Positions 45,801 to 57,334 of a stretch of DNA of 64,000 bases are shown here, in pieces; position 1 is the first letter of the stretch; each line of letters starts with the position of its first letter. The DNA is from Panorpa germanica (lineage: Eukaryota > Arthropoda > Insecta > Mecoptera > Panorpidae). The translations under genes and the position numbers were made by a program. The stretch covers positions 1,116,001 through 1,180,000 of the forward strand of contig OY783205.1 of NCBI GenBank assembly GCA_963678705.1, given 5' to 3'. The notes below the pieces were generated by a model. That model had not been told where the DNA came from and searched no databases. It saw only the letters and a program-made list of their open reading frames with translations.

Positions 45801-46042
45801 CCCCGTCGGTGCTTCCTGGTAAAGTCACCCTGAAGAAGAATCCCTTGATGACCATCCTGGGGATCATACTCGAAGTGCAAATGATCGGGATACACTACAC
45901 CATTGTGGGAGAGACCACCCTGGGAATCGGAAACAGCGTCTTCGATGTTAATGCTCAGGTAGATGCTGCATGGGTAGTCCGCAGCGACCTTAGTAGCAAA
46001 CAACACAATTAACACATATTTTAAAACATTCAGTTCAAACAT
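36880..46042 (-). CDS. Methuselah-like class B GPCR, complete
   Basis: Eight coding exons: 46042-45566, 42908-42755, 42655-42476, 42402-42324, 40060-39876, 39806-39638, 37265-37080 and 37009-36880. They total 1560 bp, giving 519 residues plus a stop, with every GT/AG junction in frame. A signal peptide (LKYVLIVLFATKVAA) precedes an ectodomain with the Methuselah cysteine signature GCLCELKTCYRKCCP. The seven membrane helices follow: TM1 GMILSLPFLIVTLIVYIIL, TM2 from LLMCYVSSLAISYMSL, TM3 IIYYSLILSLFWLNLIS, TM4 KFIYFCTYTFGCTSIVTI, TM5 FYGPLIVLSLINIFFFS, TM6 LFLIMGVSWTLEIFNYL, TM7 HGVLIFIIFVWKPK. A Ser-rich tail ends LSEVLNPNPE. In Drosophila, Methuselah proteins are membrane receptors linked to stress resistance and life span; the ligand here is unknown. 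The introns are loaded with transposons. Confidence 0.93.
37398..38671. repeat. 1.27-kb foldback (long inverted repeat) in a GPCR intron
   Basis: Arms of about 600-640 bp (37398-38035 and 38073-38671) are inverted copies around a loop of about 37 bp. The end motif CAATGGGCTTGTGTCC recurs at 37398 and, with one mismatch, at the loop (38032); it appears inverted near 38656-38671 and 38695-38710. The arms have diverged by scattered substitutions. It looks like a foldback DNA transposon or an inverted duplication. It lies in the intron between exons 39638 and 37265 and would form a long hairpin in the pre-mRNA. Confidence 0.8.
38767..39607. mobile_element. CCCAGTAAACA TIR element, copy 2
   Basis: A second copy of the element at 35423-36294, in the same orientation. 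It is flanked by an exact 8-bp direct duplication GGTACCAT (38759-38766 and 39608-39615), which defines the ends as TCCCAG...CTGGGTT. An 8-bp duplication suggests a hAT-like element. The right edge is only about 30 bp from the donor of GPCR exon 39806-39638. Confidence 0.8.
41330..41812 (+). mobile_element. jockey-type LINE 3' UTR fragment
   Basis: Inverted, closely related copy of 59020-59500. There the same sequence follows a decayed jockey reverse-transcriptase C-terminus, so this stretch is taken as the 3' untranslated end of that LINE family. It lies in the GPCR intron 42323-40061. Shared strings include CTAGCTGAAAACTAATGTAG and GATTAGCGGATTGGGTATTG. Confidence 0.7.
43801..44837. mobile_element. 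TIR element with GGGGC-CTATTCCTGA ends, Harbinger-like
   Basis: The terminal 18 bp CCTGGGGCGCTATTCCTG and the inverse of CAGGAATAGGGCCCCAAG match at 16 of 18 positions. Inside, near 44172, is a short Leu/Lys/Asn-rich frame (MTSLRSMALNNLATLKKTKL) that resembles the coiled-coil tail of Harbinger accessory proteins. The superfamily call is inferred from that and from the G-rich end; no 3-bp duplication was confirmed. It lies in the first GPCR intron. Confidence 0.6.
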
Positions 46043-46561
46043 GTTGTTTTAGTTCTCGTTTTAAACACAGCACATCCTTACTGAGGAATTTATCGCTAAG
46101 AACTAAATACAGCCATTGCGCCTTACTAACACAAAATTACAAAATAATCTTCTTTCCGTGTATTTACATAGTTTGTCATTCATTTTCTCATATCCGTTGA
46201 CGCAGAAACTTCCGGTTCCGAACTAAATGAGTTTTTTGAATATTCTATTACGCATTTTATTTAAATAACGCCTTTCATTATTTGAAGATGGTAACGCCTT
46301 GATAAGCACTTTTGCTTTTAGTGATTAGTGTACAATCAACCTCAGTTTAATCATTGCTGTATAATTATATATCTGAACTACGTACGAGGACGAGACTGAC
46401 GCTGCTACAGAAGAAGTGTGTATTCGCTAAATATCAGCGACTGACAGCTGTTTATATTGAAGCCTACTCTTTAGAATGCAGTGCTTCTCGCTTCTGTAAA
46501 CAAATGAGTATAGCCGTAGCTATCGTTTGTATTACAGTTGTTTTTTTGTTTCGCTGGAAAA

Positions 46562-46851
46562 ATGATAAGTGTAACAATAGAGCAACGAATTGCTGTGCAA
46601 TTTCACAAGAAAATTGGAAAAACCGCAATTTGGAAAAAACCGGTAATATTATTCGATCTAACCGTCGGTTAAGTATTTGTGCGATTATTGAAACAGTAGG
46701 AATGGATAAAAAATCCGTACGGCAAATTTTATGTAACAATGCAAAAAGTTGTGCGAAATTGATATGGGAGATATGGTTTTACCAGGGGTTTTGTAACGAT
46801 TTCTCGAGTAAATACACGGAAGATCACGCCTTCGGTCATGTTATAGTATGA
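46562..46851 (+). pseudogene. mariner-type transposase relic
   Basis: The frame IEQRIAVQFHKKIGKTA is followed, after a deletion and frame change, by NRRLSICAIIETVGMDKKSV then RQILCNN. This matches the order of the N-terminal helix-turn-helix regions of mariner/SETMAR-type transposases (start motif, then RRLSIR-x-IAE-x-VGI-x-x-x-x-VRQIL). The catalytic DDD domain is not recognisable downstream. It lies just upstream of the GPCR 5' end on the opposite strand. Confidence 0.65.
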
Positions 46852-48039
46852 TATACACATATATAGAAAAACATAAACACATATAGACACATATGCGATA
46901 TTTTATTTGGTGTACCGTCTTGTACGGTAAATGTATCTCCTCTAGTAATAAAATACCATACTATTTTATCTCGAAAGAAGGGAATTAGTAACGTAATGAA
47001 ATCATTTTGGTTTCTCAATTTCAGAAAATTCAGTGACGAGTTATGAGTGTTACCGCAATGTTACTTCTTTTTGCGACGTCTTCGTCGTGCCTCATTTCTT
47101 GACTTTTATTTATGGAAATTTCACAAAGTATTCTTAAAATGTCATTCTATCATGTAGTAATTATAGAAATAATTATATATTTACAGTGTCGTCAAAAAAC
47201 ATTATCGAAAATATGCTTCTTCTTTATCGTTCTGACCAAACCATCCCCCTCAATCTATTAATTTATTTTGCAATAGTAAAAAAATGAGCCTTTATAAGAT
47301 GATTTTTTCGTATTTCTTTAAAAAATTTAACTTTTTTTACCCTATCATTTTTTTATATTATTTTTTTCACAAATACAGGGAGAGTCCTCATGCATTGGAA
47401 TTTTCTATAACGTTGGGTCATTTTAATAATTAAAGACACCGTTTTATAGAAATGAAGTCAAGGTTCACGATACCATTCAATTATGTTAATTATTTTGCTG
47501 CATAATATTGTAATGCTTGTAGTGCTATAAGCAATTAGTTAATTGTCCGTTATTGTTGATGATAATGGACATAACACAGGAAATTATATTCCGCATCGCT
47601 TAACAAATGAAAAATAAAAATTAAACTTAACAAATTAAACGACAATATTCTAGAAAAACTCTTTTTGTTCGTTCTACTGATACAAATACGATAAAGTTTA
47701 GCGAAACACGTGAACTAAAATTGTCAATTTAGGTGTTTCTTATAAAAAAAATATTAAATTCAAAATTTTATAGACATAACCTAAAAGATAACTTTTTTTT
47801 ATCTTTTATATAAGTAATCGTGCTTAGTAAATGATAATTTAATAGGTTAGAGGAATGCTATAAATCTATGTACAATTATAGAAGATAATCATTATTTGAT
47901 TATGGTGAAAGTTTGAAAAACGATTTACCGTTACGAGCTAGTGATAAATGTAATCAAAGTTTGAACCATTTACACGTGGAGCATTGAAGCAAACACATTT
48001 CACGTGTGGTACAGGTAAAAGAAATCGGTTAATCTAATA

Positions 48040-48042
<3 letters not shown>
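46852..48042. other. AT-rich intergenic region, nothing recognised
   Basis: Only short low-complexity ORFs occur between the mariner relic and the (TA) tract. Confidence 0.5.

Positions 48043-48112
<70 letters not shown>
48043..48112. repeat. (TA)35 microsatellite
   Basis: An uninterrupted 70-bp TA dinucleotide run, immediately followed by the DDE-transposase relic. Confidence 0.95.
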
Positions 48113-48115
<3 letters not shown>

Positions 48116-48510
48116 AAAGTTACGATAGATCGGCGGTGACATATGACTTGGAAATGCCTGGTCATTTCCTCCTGGTCAATTATCATTTTTCAGTTTATCT
48201 GTGTCAATGTTTTTGATATAAAATTCTTTGCAGTTGGCCTGTACTAAGTCAATAGCATTGAAATTGCAGTGATAAGGTCCAAGACGCATACTTTGTGACC
48301 ATGTTTCTTTGTGATGCGGAGAATTTCATATACTTTTTATAAACGGTTTTCTTTAGCAAAAACGAAAGTTCGGTTTTTAGCATTGTTGGTGTGGTTGAGA
48401 TATTATTTTTTAAAGATAAATAAACAAATCGTTTTTTTCCATGTTGTGTTAGGTAGAGGTTCCAATATAATTAGGAATGTATGTTGCGTTATCCATGATC
48501 ATTAAAAATG
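48113..48510 (-). pseudogene. DDE (Tc1/IS630-like) transposase relic
   Basis: The minus strand begins with MDNATYIPNYIGTST and, with frame changes, continues NNISTTPTMLKTELSFLLKK, then HGHKVC and AIDLVQANCKEF. This follows the order of insect DDE_3-type transposases: MDNA-x-YHS near the second Asp, then an internal helix, HGH-x-V, and N-x-IE-x-x-W-x-x-x-K near the Glu. The catalytic residues are altered or lost. A short sequence from its far end (CGATAGATCGGCGGTGAC, 48122-48139) recurs with one change at 40219-40236, marking another fragment of the family. Confidence 0.6.
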
Positions 48511-49064
48511 GCTCTTGTAAATTGGGAATAAGTTGTTCTTCAAGCTATTTCTTGGACGTGAAATCGGCATTAACTCTATGTTACAACGCAAGCGCAGCAC
48601 AAGTTTAGAATTATAGTATAGCACGACTACGTCTTTAATGCGTGCTTATTGGTATGACAGGACCGATCTTTCTGTAAATCGTTTAACTTAAAAACTACAA
48701 ACAATTTTCCTTATATTGTATTTTTAAGAAACATTTATATTTATATTTCTTCTTTTCTGTCGCAAAAACGACTTTTTGCTGTTCATTTATTCATTATACT
48801 GTTCATTATTAAACTATAGCTCAGGGGGAAATTTGTCTTGGAATAATCAGGCTAAATCTAAGGTTCAGTTTCTACTTTTTATAAAGAGACTGTCTGGCCA
48901 TACAACTTTAACACTTTCTAGCTTGCTACAAGCTAATTCCATGATGCAATTTCCACCTGGATTTATCCCTCACATAAATCAGAACAATATCCAAGATTTA
49001 CAAAAAACATATAGATAGACAAAGAAACTCTTGTTCCAGGATGCTACTAAAATAGAATTTTGCG

Positions 49065-49712
49065 ATGGCAGAAAGAAATTTTGAAAAACTCTTTAAGTTA
49101 TATCACAGATACCGAAGCTTTTGTTGCTTGGCGCCTTTTACCAGCAAGGATCGAAGATATCTTCTCTGGTCTTACTTGAAAACTGCAGTTATGATATCCA
49201 TGTTCCTCGGCATGATGTACTATGGTATCTCCGTTCAAGGAACGATCTTTCTTGAAAGAAGAGACTTGATTAATGCATACACCACTATCTTCATACAGTA
49301 CGCCAACGCTCTCTTAATAATTGGAATTGCAATTTATGAGTATGTACCTATTATACGCGTTAAGGTTGTGAAGATATTTAGATATTTGAAAGAAATTGAT
49401 GAGACGTTTCTAACCAGTGCTGGAGTACTAAACGTATCAGTAGATTATAAACCACTAAGAAGATACATCACTAAAACTGTCGTGATAGCAATGGTAAGCA
49501 TCTGCTATTTGATCTTGCCGCTGTACTTTGCAGTATCAACATTCACGTTGATATCGAAAATTGCATTAACTATGACAGTCTGGACGCCTGCTGTTGTCTT
49601 GCTGTCGTTAATCGCTCAGGTGTCCATTTTACTGAAAATGATAAATCAAAGGCTGATTTGGATTAATGAAGAAATTTTGAAGTATGCTTCAACGGACAGT
49701 GATCTTAATTAC
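49065..49712 (+). CDS. gustatory receptor, first large exon a
   Basis: 216 codons from ATG 49065 to a phase-0 donor TAC|GTAAGTAGA at 49712/49713. Four hydrophobic segments fit TM1-TM4 of an insect gustatory receptor: AVMISMFLGMMYYGISV, IFIQYANALLIIGIAIYEYV, VVIAMVSICYLILPLYF and TPAVVLLSLIAQVSILL. These precede the typical KMINQRLIWINEEIL. No downstream receptor exon was found before the next paralogous exon at 58329. Either the rest is lost, or this exon splices to the shared exons at 62354 and 63836. Gustatory receptors are ligand-gated cation channels of taste neurons with an intracellular N-terminus. Confidence 0.8.
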
Positions 49713-51027
49713 GTAAGTAGAGTAAATATATAGGATGTCCTTTCACACGAATAATATTGAACACTCCTGCTTGCTAATAATTGTTCGAACACGAACTGTG
49801 TGTGTGTAGTAAGTTTATGTTTCGTTCCAATTATCCAATTTATTATTTAGTAATACTACATATACAAACTAAGTTGTATGTCACTAGTCTTTGATACTAT
49901 TTGCACTGTGCCATATTTAGGAGACTAGGCGAGACCATTAACATAGAGAATCACCGTTATCATTTCATCAACGATTCTCAGAACTATCACTCTGCATGTT
50001 CCTGTCATACCGACTACCGGATATTGAAAATCTCGAGAACCATCTAGAAGGCTTTCCAAGATTTTTGCCTCAACTTTGACTAAGACTTTTTAACCATTAG
50101 TGCAATACCCTAATGAGTATAATCTACTAACTTTTGCATTAAGTGTTACAATCTTGGCCATTTTATTGATTTCTTACCCAGATCCTTTTTTACTTTTCGT
50201 ACTTTACATTACACTATTAAGATCTAAATAATTATCCTTACATTACAATAACATGATAAACTTTAATTCCTACACTGCTCCTTATTCTTCCAATATCAAA
50301 GCACACCGACCACGTAGGGTTTATGAGCAGTGCTTAAACACTCGTTCGGAAAGCCTACCCTTTTCTAAATAGCCCGACATAGACTATTTATGCATCCTTT
50401 TGTCCTTCTGTCATTCTGTATTCCAGGATTCTCTGTATTCGCAATACGCTGGGAGATATTAATAATTGGAATAGTACTTTCTATAAAAATAGATCCTATT
50501 TATTATTAAAGGACTTTAGTGATATAGAAAAAATAATAAATGCTCCGATTCCTATTCCTCTTCCTTTATATAATTTGGCAATCTTTCTCATTTCATGAAT
50601 TGCAATTTCCGAAGCGAGGGTAACGCTAAAAATACCTCGTAATCTTAGAACATATCTCTTTTAATGACATTGAATTATATAATCAATATTTAATTAATAT
50701 ATTCATTATTCATTCAAGGTCAATCTACTGTATTATTGTAATGTAGTTGATTATTTCAATAAAAAATTTACTGAACTCAAATATTATATAATAATAATGA
50801 TAATAATTAACTAAATAATTAAAATAAAAATAACTCCGACGGTTCTTGGGGCACGCTTTCCCTCTATCCGATTGACCAGAAATTTTACACAGATTATTTT
50901 TTTACGCAATGTCACAAAATGAGCGAGGGGGTATAGCACAAAGAAAATTTTAACTTTAAAAATTAGGTACACAGTTCTGCTCATGCATGTTGATTTTTTC
51001 ATGGGTTTGTTTCTTATAACTGTGTTT
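49713..51027. other. putative intron or intergenic sequence
   Basis: No exon resembling 62354-62473 or 63836 onward was found here by eye. AT-rich, with no transposon recognised before the LINE fragment at 51028. Confidence 0.45.
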
Positions 51028-51730
51028 GACTTCCGGCTTTACTATCTTCTTTACTCCATTTAATCTTATTTAAATTAATCTTAACCTAATCTACAATTAT
51101 AATTTATCTTCCTCTAGTTTGTCCTCTTTCTATTTCCTCTTCTTCTTCTTACTTTCGCAATCAATCCTCTTCCTTCACTTTTCCTTGCAATATCTCCTCC
51201 ATGCTTAATCCAATTTCCTCCTTCTTCCGACAAATATTTTTAATGTTCTCCAATTTCTCTTCCTCGTATTCATACATTCTGAATGTTTTCTCGTCCTCTT
51301 TTCTTCAATACCTGCTTCTTCTTTCTTCGTTACCTAGTCTGAACCTTATAATCGTTTTCCTTTACTTTTACTCTCCAGTTTTTCCAGGTACTCCGGTATC
51401 CTGTTCATTCACAACTAACTGCACTGATCTAGTACTTTATTTTGCTTTGTCAATCTTCTTCTTCCATTCCTGTTGTTGCGATTTTATGTCCCTTTCCCCT
51501 ATAAGACACAGCACCTCTGTTAGCCTTTCTATCTTCTCCTCTATTATTTCTCTTCGATCGCAGTATCTTTTCCTATTCTTTTCCATTTCGTTCCTCCATT
51601 CCCCCTCTTTCCTGATATGTTCCCCCACCAATCTCAACAACTTGCTCTGTGCCTTTTTTATTTTATCCTCCCCCTTATCGCTATTATCCCTTCCACTACT
51701 CTTAAACTGTTTCTCTTCACTTCTTCTATT
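51028..51730 (-). pseudogene. degenerate LINE 3' fragment, related family
   Basis: The minus strand carries the equivalent of the LINE ORF2 C-terminus: VPEYLEKLESKS, then IRFRLGNEERRSRY, interrupted by stops, compared with ARFRLGNEEKGNRYWEKSEE in the intact copy. It ends at a 3' hairpin-like string AAAGCCGGAAGTC (about 51028-51040). The forward strand is strongly pyrimidine-rich, as across the intact LINE. Confidence 0.65.
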
Positions 51731-53860
51731 ATCAAGTAACGGTACTACTTAAATTAAATTAAACATTTAATAAAATATGTATAATTAAATAATAATTAAA
51801 AGAATGACAGATAAACATTTTTGTTCTACAGTATAGGTTTATTAAGATATATAAATTTATTATAACAGAGTGAATACATTAGCCCTTTCACTTTGTCAGC
51901 TTCCCTTCCCTTCCCCGTTTTATACGATAAATCTTACGCTTTGATGCAAGTCATGCGGATATGTGGACGAAAACATTCCTGTGGGTTTGTTGTGTTGTGA
52001 TGAATACAATTTGTAATTATCAGTAATTCATAAATATTGAATTTGACAATGAATAATTAACTAAAACATTAATCATTATTTTCAATATCACCAAAACGTT
52101 TGTACAAGTTCAGTAAAATGCTCCCTGTGGTATGCATTGTGTTTATAAATGATGTATTCCATCATTTGTTTCGTTATTTATTAATTATTATTGATGATGG
52201 GGAATGTCCCATTGTGCATTACCCTCTAATGAAATAAGTGAATAAATTACCATATATTAAATCGCGAGTTACTGCGATGAGTTACAATCGTAGTATTCTT
52301 GCATAATACTGACATTAGTAGAATATATTATGAGTAATAGTGTTTTAATTTTTGAAAAGAATCAAGTGTGCGAATCAAAAGTGAAATTTAAATTTCTTTT
52401 AATTTAAACCAATCATTTCCACACCTTTCACATTGTGCGAAAACCTTCAAAATCAAAAGCAGGTATTCATTCGTAATCGCAAAATAAAAATTTCAAAAGA
52501 GAAGCGTAAAAATTGGGTTGTGACCACGTCTTCGTTTCTTTAGAGCTGTAGAATGTACAGTGTGTCGGTAAAGTTGGCTTTCAGGATATCTAATGAGCCA
52601 CAAGACTACCAGAAATTATCAATTAAATCTGATGTCAAGAATGTCATTTTTCTCACCCCTCTACCCCTCTAATCAATTGCCATCACAGTTATACAATAGA
52701 GAGCAAAAGAAATAAGAAGCCATACTTACTTGCTAAACATCAGTTACGTATATTTTAGATTTATCTAAAACGCGAGCAACGTTTTACAGCTTTTTGAAAA
52801 TTAAATTTACCTTTTGCGCATTAGGTGCCATCCATGTCACATAAATTTCATGGTTTCATAGACCTCCCTGTTTTGGCGTTGCTTATTTGAAGGACAAATA
52901 AAACTTTAGTCTTAATTATTTTTTTTTGGAAATTTAGCATACTTATAAAAAAACTTTTTAAGAACATTCTTTTAGTGATTATAAAGTGAATTTAAAAAGT
53001 ATCTTTTAAGGATTAAGGAGGTATAGGACGTTAAAGTAAATGATGAAAACGTTGTGAAATTTGGAGGGTCGATACAAATAGTAAAAATACATGCTGTCTC
53101 AAAATTTTAGAGATCTAGGGTTCCTAGTTTTCTTTTTATACATGATTAAAAATAGTCAGTTTTTCATACAAATCATAATTTTTAGCTCAATTTCACCACA
53201 TAATATAACTTTTAACTATGAAAAAATGGTAACACGGCTTTCAAAAACTAAGTGTATATAAAAAAAAAATTGTGTAACTATTGCAAAAAGAAAATTATCA
53301 AAAGGATACCTATATACGAAAATATTTAAATAAATCCAGTAAGAAACAGTAAGTGTAGGTTATAAGCCGGCAACGTTGCAAATCCCAATTTGAGCGGCAA
53401 ATTCAAAATCGGAATAAATATTTTATAAAATATAACAATTTATTTGTCAAAGAACCAAATCACGCATGCGTCAACACATGTAAATTTACAGCGTTGCCAA
53501 ATTTATTATTCCTTTTTCAAAATATTTAATTTGAATTTAAATTGAATTAATATAAATTTGATATTAACTATAGATAATTTTTAATTTATTTAACTATTAT
53601 ATGCATAAAAAAATCATTTTAACTAGCAAATAGCAGTTTAATAGGGAATTGGAAAATTCATAGTATTTTGCATTTCGTATTACCGAGAGATAAACTGTAA
53701 AATACTAAAATTAGGTAATATTAATGATTTATATTTTTCGGATATACTATAAATACGTTAAATATTGTTTATAGCTGTCTCCAGCAATACATAAAGTTTT
53801 GATATTTCGACATTGGTAAACTATAGTAAATAAAAAGAATAGAGCTATATATTGGCATAT
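51731..53860. other. AT-rich sequence, nothing recognised
   Basis: No ORF with a recognisable motif lies between the LINE relic and the full-length LINE. Unidentified low-copy repeats may be present. Confidence 0.45.
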
Positions 53861-54061
53861 TTATATATTAATTGTGTATGCCTTTCGGCTTTACAATCTA
53901 CAGTATTATATTTCTAATACATTTCATTCCTATATACATTCCAAACTTAAAAAAAACTAAACTTAAAATAAACTTAAAATCTTCTCGACTTTTACTACTT
54001 CCAAAAGTGCTTTCTGCTTCTTCTTCTTTTTGACCCTCTCTATTATTCTCCACCAGATTAT

Positions 54062-57000
54062 TTATTCTCCTGTTTTTCCTTTTCTTCTTACTATTTCCGC
54101 CATCCACCTCTTTCCTTCACTGCCTCCCTTTAATAGCTGTCCAATATTCCTTTCGCTTGCTACTTTTTCCTTACACTCAAACTTAATGTGCTCCAGTGTT
54201 TCGTCCTCCGCTCCACACATTCTACATTTTCTTTCCTCACTCTTTTCCCAGTATCTGTTTCCTTTTTCCTCATTTCCCAATCTAAACCTTGCTGTTCTTC
54301 TTATGTGTTTTATGTCCTTTTCTATAAGGTACTGAGGCACATTATTTTCCCATAACCTCTTATATCTTTTATTGTAGTTACTTTTTTCTATTTTTCCCAT
54401 TCTCTCCTGCTGTTGTGTCTCCTTATCCCTTCTCCTTAGCTCCTCTGCCACACTTGCGCCACCTTCTCTTCTCCTCTCTGCCTCCTCGATCGCCATTCCA
54501 TTCCTTTCAAAGTATTCTTTTCTCTTTTTTGGACCTCCTTTCCCCCCATTCTTTATGTAATCCTCTCTTATTTTCTTTAAGATTTTGCTTTCCGCTCTGT
54601 TCAATTTCTCCTCGTATTTTACCGCTCTTTCCCCTGTTTTAATTCGTATCTTGTCCCTCTTTAGCTCCTCCATCACCATGTATCCTGGCGTGCACCTGTC
54701 CAGCCCTAGTACCCATTTCATATATCTTACCTGTATTCTTTCCAACTTTTCTTGTTCCTTCCACCCCCAAACCTCTGCTCCATACGACATCATACTGGCT
54801 ATCAGTCTCTCATATATCCATATTCTCTTTTGTATGTCCCCCCCAAATACCTTTTCCCCTAGTCCCCATACCCGTCGCATTGCTTGCTCTGCCTTCTTTG
54901 CCACCTCCCTTATATGCGCCTCTTCTCCATTATTCTTTTTAAAAGTGTAGCCCAGATATTTAAATTCTTCAACTTCCTCAATGTCCTCTGTCTTGTATTT
55001 CCACCTTTTAAGTCTCCTTTTTCCCCCCCCTTTTTTAAATACCATAATTTTTGTCTTTTCCACGTTTAACTCTAGTCCTTTCCTGTCTATATACCTCCCT
55101 AGCCGGTTTGCCATCTCCTGCAGCTCTCCTTCCCTTTTTGCCAACAGGACTATATCGTCAGCGTATGCTAAAGTCCATATCTTGTAGTGCCTTCCTATTA
55201 GCACCCCCCCGTCTTGTCCTCTTTCCATTACCCCCTCCAAGTCTGCTGTATATATCGCAAATAAAATGGGGCTCAGAGGACAACCTTGCCTCAACCCCTT
55301 GTCTGTCCAGAATTCTTCTGATTCTTCACCCCCAACTCTTATTCTCATTCTTGTTTCTTCGTAAATTTCTTCAATACATTCCATTATGTCCTCATCTATT
55401 TTTTTCTTTCTCATGTACTTCCACAATTTCTGTCTGTCGACCATGTCAAACGCCGCTTTAAGGTCGATGAACATTGCATATATCTGTCCTCCTTTTTCAC
55501 TTAGCTCTTTTTCAACTAAATGGTTCAGTGCGTATATATTGTCTAAAGTCCCTCGTCCCTTTCTAAAGCCTGCTTGTGTCTCGGGAAGTATTTCTTTTAC
55601 TTTTACCTCTTCTTCCAGTCTTTCTCTCACAATCCCTGCATAAATCCTGTACCCTGTGTTCAGTAGTGTGATACCCCTGTAATTTTTGGCTTCATGTCTA
55701 TTTCCCTTTTTATATATCGGCGTTATTACCCCTTCTCTCCAGCTGTCCGGCAGGTTTCCTCCTTTCCATATCTTCTTCATCGCTGTCAGTAATCCTTTCT
55801 CTATCCTTTCTTGCCCAGCTTTCCACGCCTCGTTCTTTAGTCCATCTCTACCTGGTGCTTTCTTTTCCTTGAGTTTTTGAATCTGTGTTTTTATTTCACC
55901 TACTTTTATATCGTTTACTTTCTCCTTCTCTTTTATCCCCTTCTTTGTTTTCTCGTTTCTTTTCTTTCCTCCTAGTACTCCCATAAAGTGTTTCGTCCAC
56001 TCTTCCATTTTTATTTCCTTGCTTGGCTCTTTCCTTCGCTTTTTCTCCCTATTTATGTAATCCCATGCCTGCCTCTCCGTTGTTATATCTCTAATTTCTT
56101 TTTCTATTCCTATTTTGAACTCATTCTTTTTATCTTTTATCCTTTCGTTATACTCCCTTTGCTTCCTCTTGAAGTCTTCTTTACTTGATTCTCCTTTCTT
56201 CCATCTCTTTAGTTCCCTTTTTACCTCTTTTTTCCATTCTTTACATTCTTTATCCCACCATTTGTTTTCTCCCGTTCTATCAGATATTCTCCACCTTTTA
56301 CTTTGGGTGGCTTCCTTCATCCTCTCTTCAATTTCCTCCATCTCCTCCGTTTCTCCTTCTTCCTCGTATCTCCGTTCCAATTCCTCCATAAACTTCTTCC
56401 TTCCTTCCTCTGTCCAATCGCTGCCCTCTTTCCATTCGTTTCCTTTTCTTTCACCTCTCCTCGCTTCCAACTCCACCACTAGCGGTAGGTGATCCGAGTC
56501 CACCCTCTCTTCCACTTTCATTCTTTCTACCTTCTGTCCTCCTCCCAGCGTTGTCACCACGTAGTCGATTACTGTATCCCCTCTGCTTCCCACATAGGTA
56601 TATTCTCCTTCTTCATCTCCTTCTTTGTTCCCATTTAGTACTATCCATCCTTGTTCTTCTAGCATTTCCATTAGTTCTTTTCCCTCGGCGTTTATTGTTT
56701 TGTCTTTCGTTGTTCTTTTCTTTTTTCTATTCCCCCATATTTCGTCCACCTCTCCCAACTCCCCAATTCTCGCGTTGAAATCCCCTCCAATTAATAGGTT
56801 TTCCTGTTTCTCATCCTTAATTATTTCTTTTATTTCTTTCATTGTTTCTTTTATATTACCTTTACTGTATATTGTTACAATTTCCCATGTCTCTTCTTCC
56901 AGTTTTATCGTCCTCCTTACTGCTGTTTCTCTTCTGTCTGGTACCTTCTCCTCTTCTAGCTCCCTACGTACCCCCATTATAATTCCACCTCTTGCTCTCC

Positions 57001-57334
57001 CTTTCTTATGCTCCCTAACAGCACCTTGGCACACCCATCTGTAGTTTTTCGGTAGTTTGTCTTCCCATTCTTCCCAATCTTTGCTTTCCAGCCATGTTTC
57101 CACCATCCCAATCACATCCCAACCTTTGATGTATCTCCAGAAATCCTTATCTTTTCTTTTTATACCCGCCACGTTCCAGAAACCTATCTTTATCCTCTTT
57201 TTTATTTCTCTTCTTTCCTCTCTCCCACTTTTACCCCTCTCTTTACTTTCCCCCAACTCCTTCACCATGTTTTCGAAATTCCCCCTTTTCCAGTTCTTTG
57301 TTTTTTTCATTCCATATATACTGCGTTCCTTCAC
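54062..57334 (-). CDS. LINE ORF2: AP-type endonuclease and reverse transcriptase
   Basis: 1090 codons. The N-terminal endonuclease (about residues 50-290) has KIGFWNVAG, IGMVETWLE, LLIGGDFNARIG and the catalytic SDHLPLVVELE. Reverse transcriptase (about 515-790) has TPIYKKGNRHEAKNYRGITL, QAGFRKGRGTLDNIYAL, MFIDLKAAFDMVD, GLRQGCPLSPILFAIY and the active site TLAYADDIVLLA. Near the C-terminus is CRMCGAEDETLEHIKFEC, the Cys/His motif common to many LINE ORF2 proteins. All catalytic motifs are present. The sense strand is very purine-rich (Glu, Lys, Arg and Gly codons). The frame overlaps ORF1 by 92 bp, so translation may need re-initiation or frameshifting. The clade was not assigned. Confidence 0.93.
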   Translation of the reverse strand: MKERSIYGMKKTKNWKRGNFENMVKELGESKERGKSGREERREIKKRIKIGFWNVAGIKRKDKDFWRYIKGWDVIGMVETWLESKDWEEWEDKLPKNYRWVCQGAVREHKKGRARGGIIMGVRRELEEEKVPDRRETAVRRTIKLEEETWEIVTIYSKGNIKETMKEIKEIIKDEKQENLLIGGDFNARIGELGEVDEIWGNRKKKRTTKDKTINAEGKELMEMLEEQGWIVLNGNKEGDEEGEYTYVGSRGDTVIDYVVTTLGGGQKVERMKVEERVDSDHLPLVVELEARRGERKGNEWKEGSDWTEEGRKKFMEELERRYEEEGETEEMEEIEERMKEATQSKRWRISDRTGENKWWDKECKEWKKEVKRELKRWKKGESSKEDFKRKQREYNERIKDKKNEFKIGIEKEIRDITTERQAWDYINREKKRRKEPSKEIKMEEWTKHFMGVLGGKKRNEKTKKGIKEKEKVNDIKVGEIKTQIQKLKEKKAPGRDGLKNEAWKAGQERIEKGLLTAMKKIWKGGNLPDSWREGVITPIYKKGNRHEAKNYRGITLLNTGYRIYAGIVRERLEEEVKVKEILPETQAGFRKGRGTLDNIYALNHLVEKELSEKGGQIYAMFIDLKAAFDMVDRQKLWKYMRKKKIDEDIMECIEEIYEETRMRIRVGGEESEEFWTDKGLRQGCPLSPILFAIYTADLEGVMERGQDGGVLIGRHYKIWTLAYADDIVLLAKREGELQEMANRLGRYIDRKGLELNVEKTKIMVFKKGGGKRRLKRWKYKTEDIEEVEEFKYLGYTFKKNNGEEAHIREVAKKAEQAMRRVWGLGEKVFGGDIQKRIWIYERLIASMMSYGAEVWGWKEQEKLERIQVRYMKWVLGLDRCTPGYMVMEELKRDKIRIKTGERAVKYEEKLNRAESKILKKIREDYIKNGGKGGPKKRKEYFERNGMAIEEAERRREGGASVAEELRRRDKETQQQERMGKIEKSNYNKRYKRLWENNVPQYLIEKDIKHIRRTARFRLGNEEKGNRYWEKSEERKCRMCGAEDETLEHIKFECKEKVASERNIGQLLKGGSEGKRWMAEIVRRKGKTGE

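Noticed and set aside
48776-49018. An 80-codon ORF just upstream of receptor exon a
   Set aside because: No signal, domain or homology to the receptor exons; probably chance.
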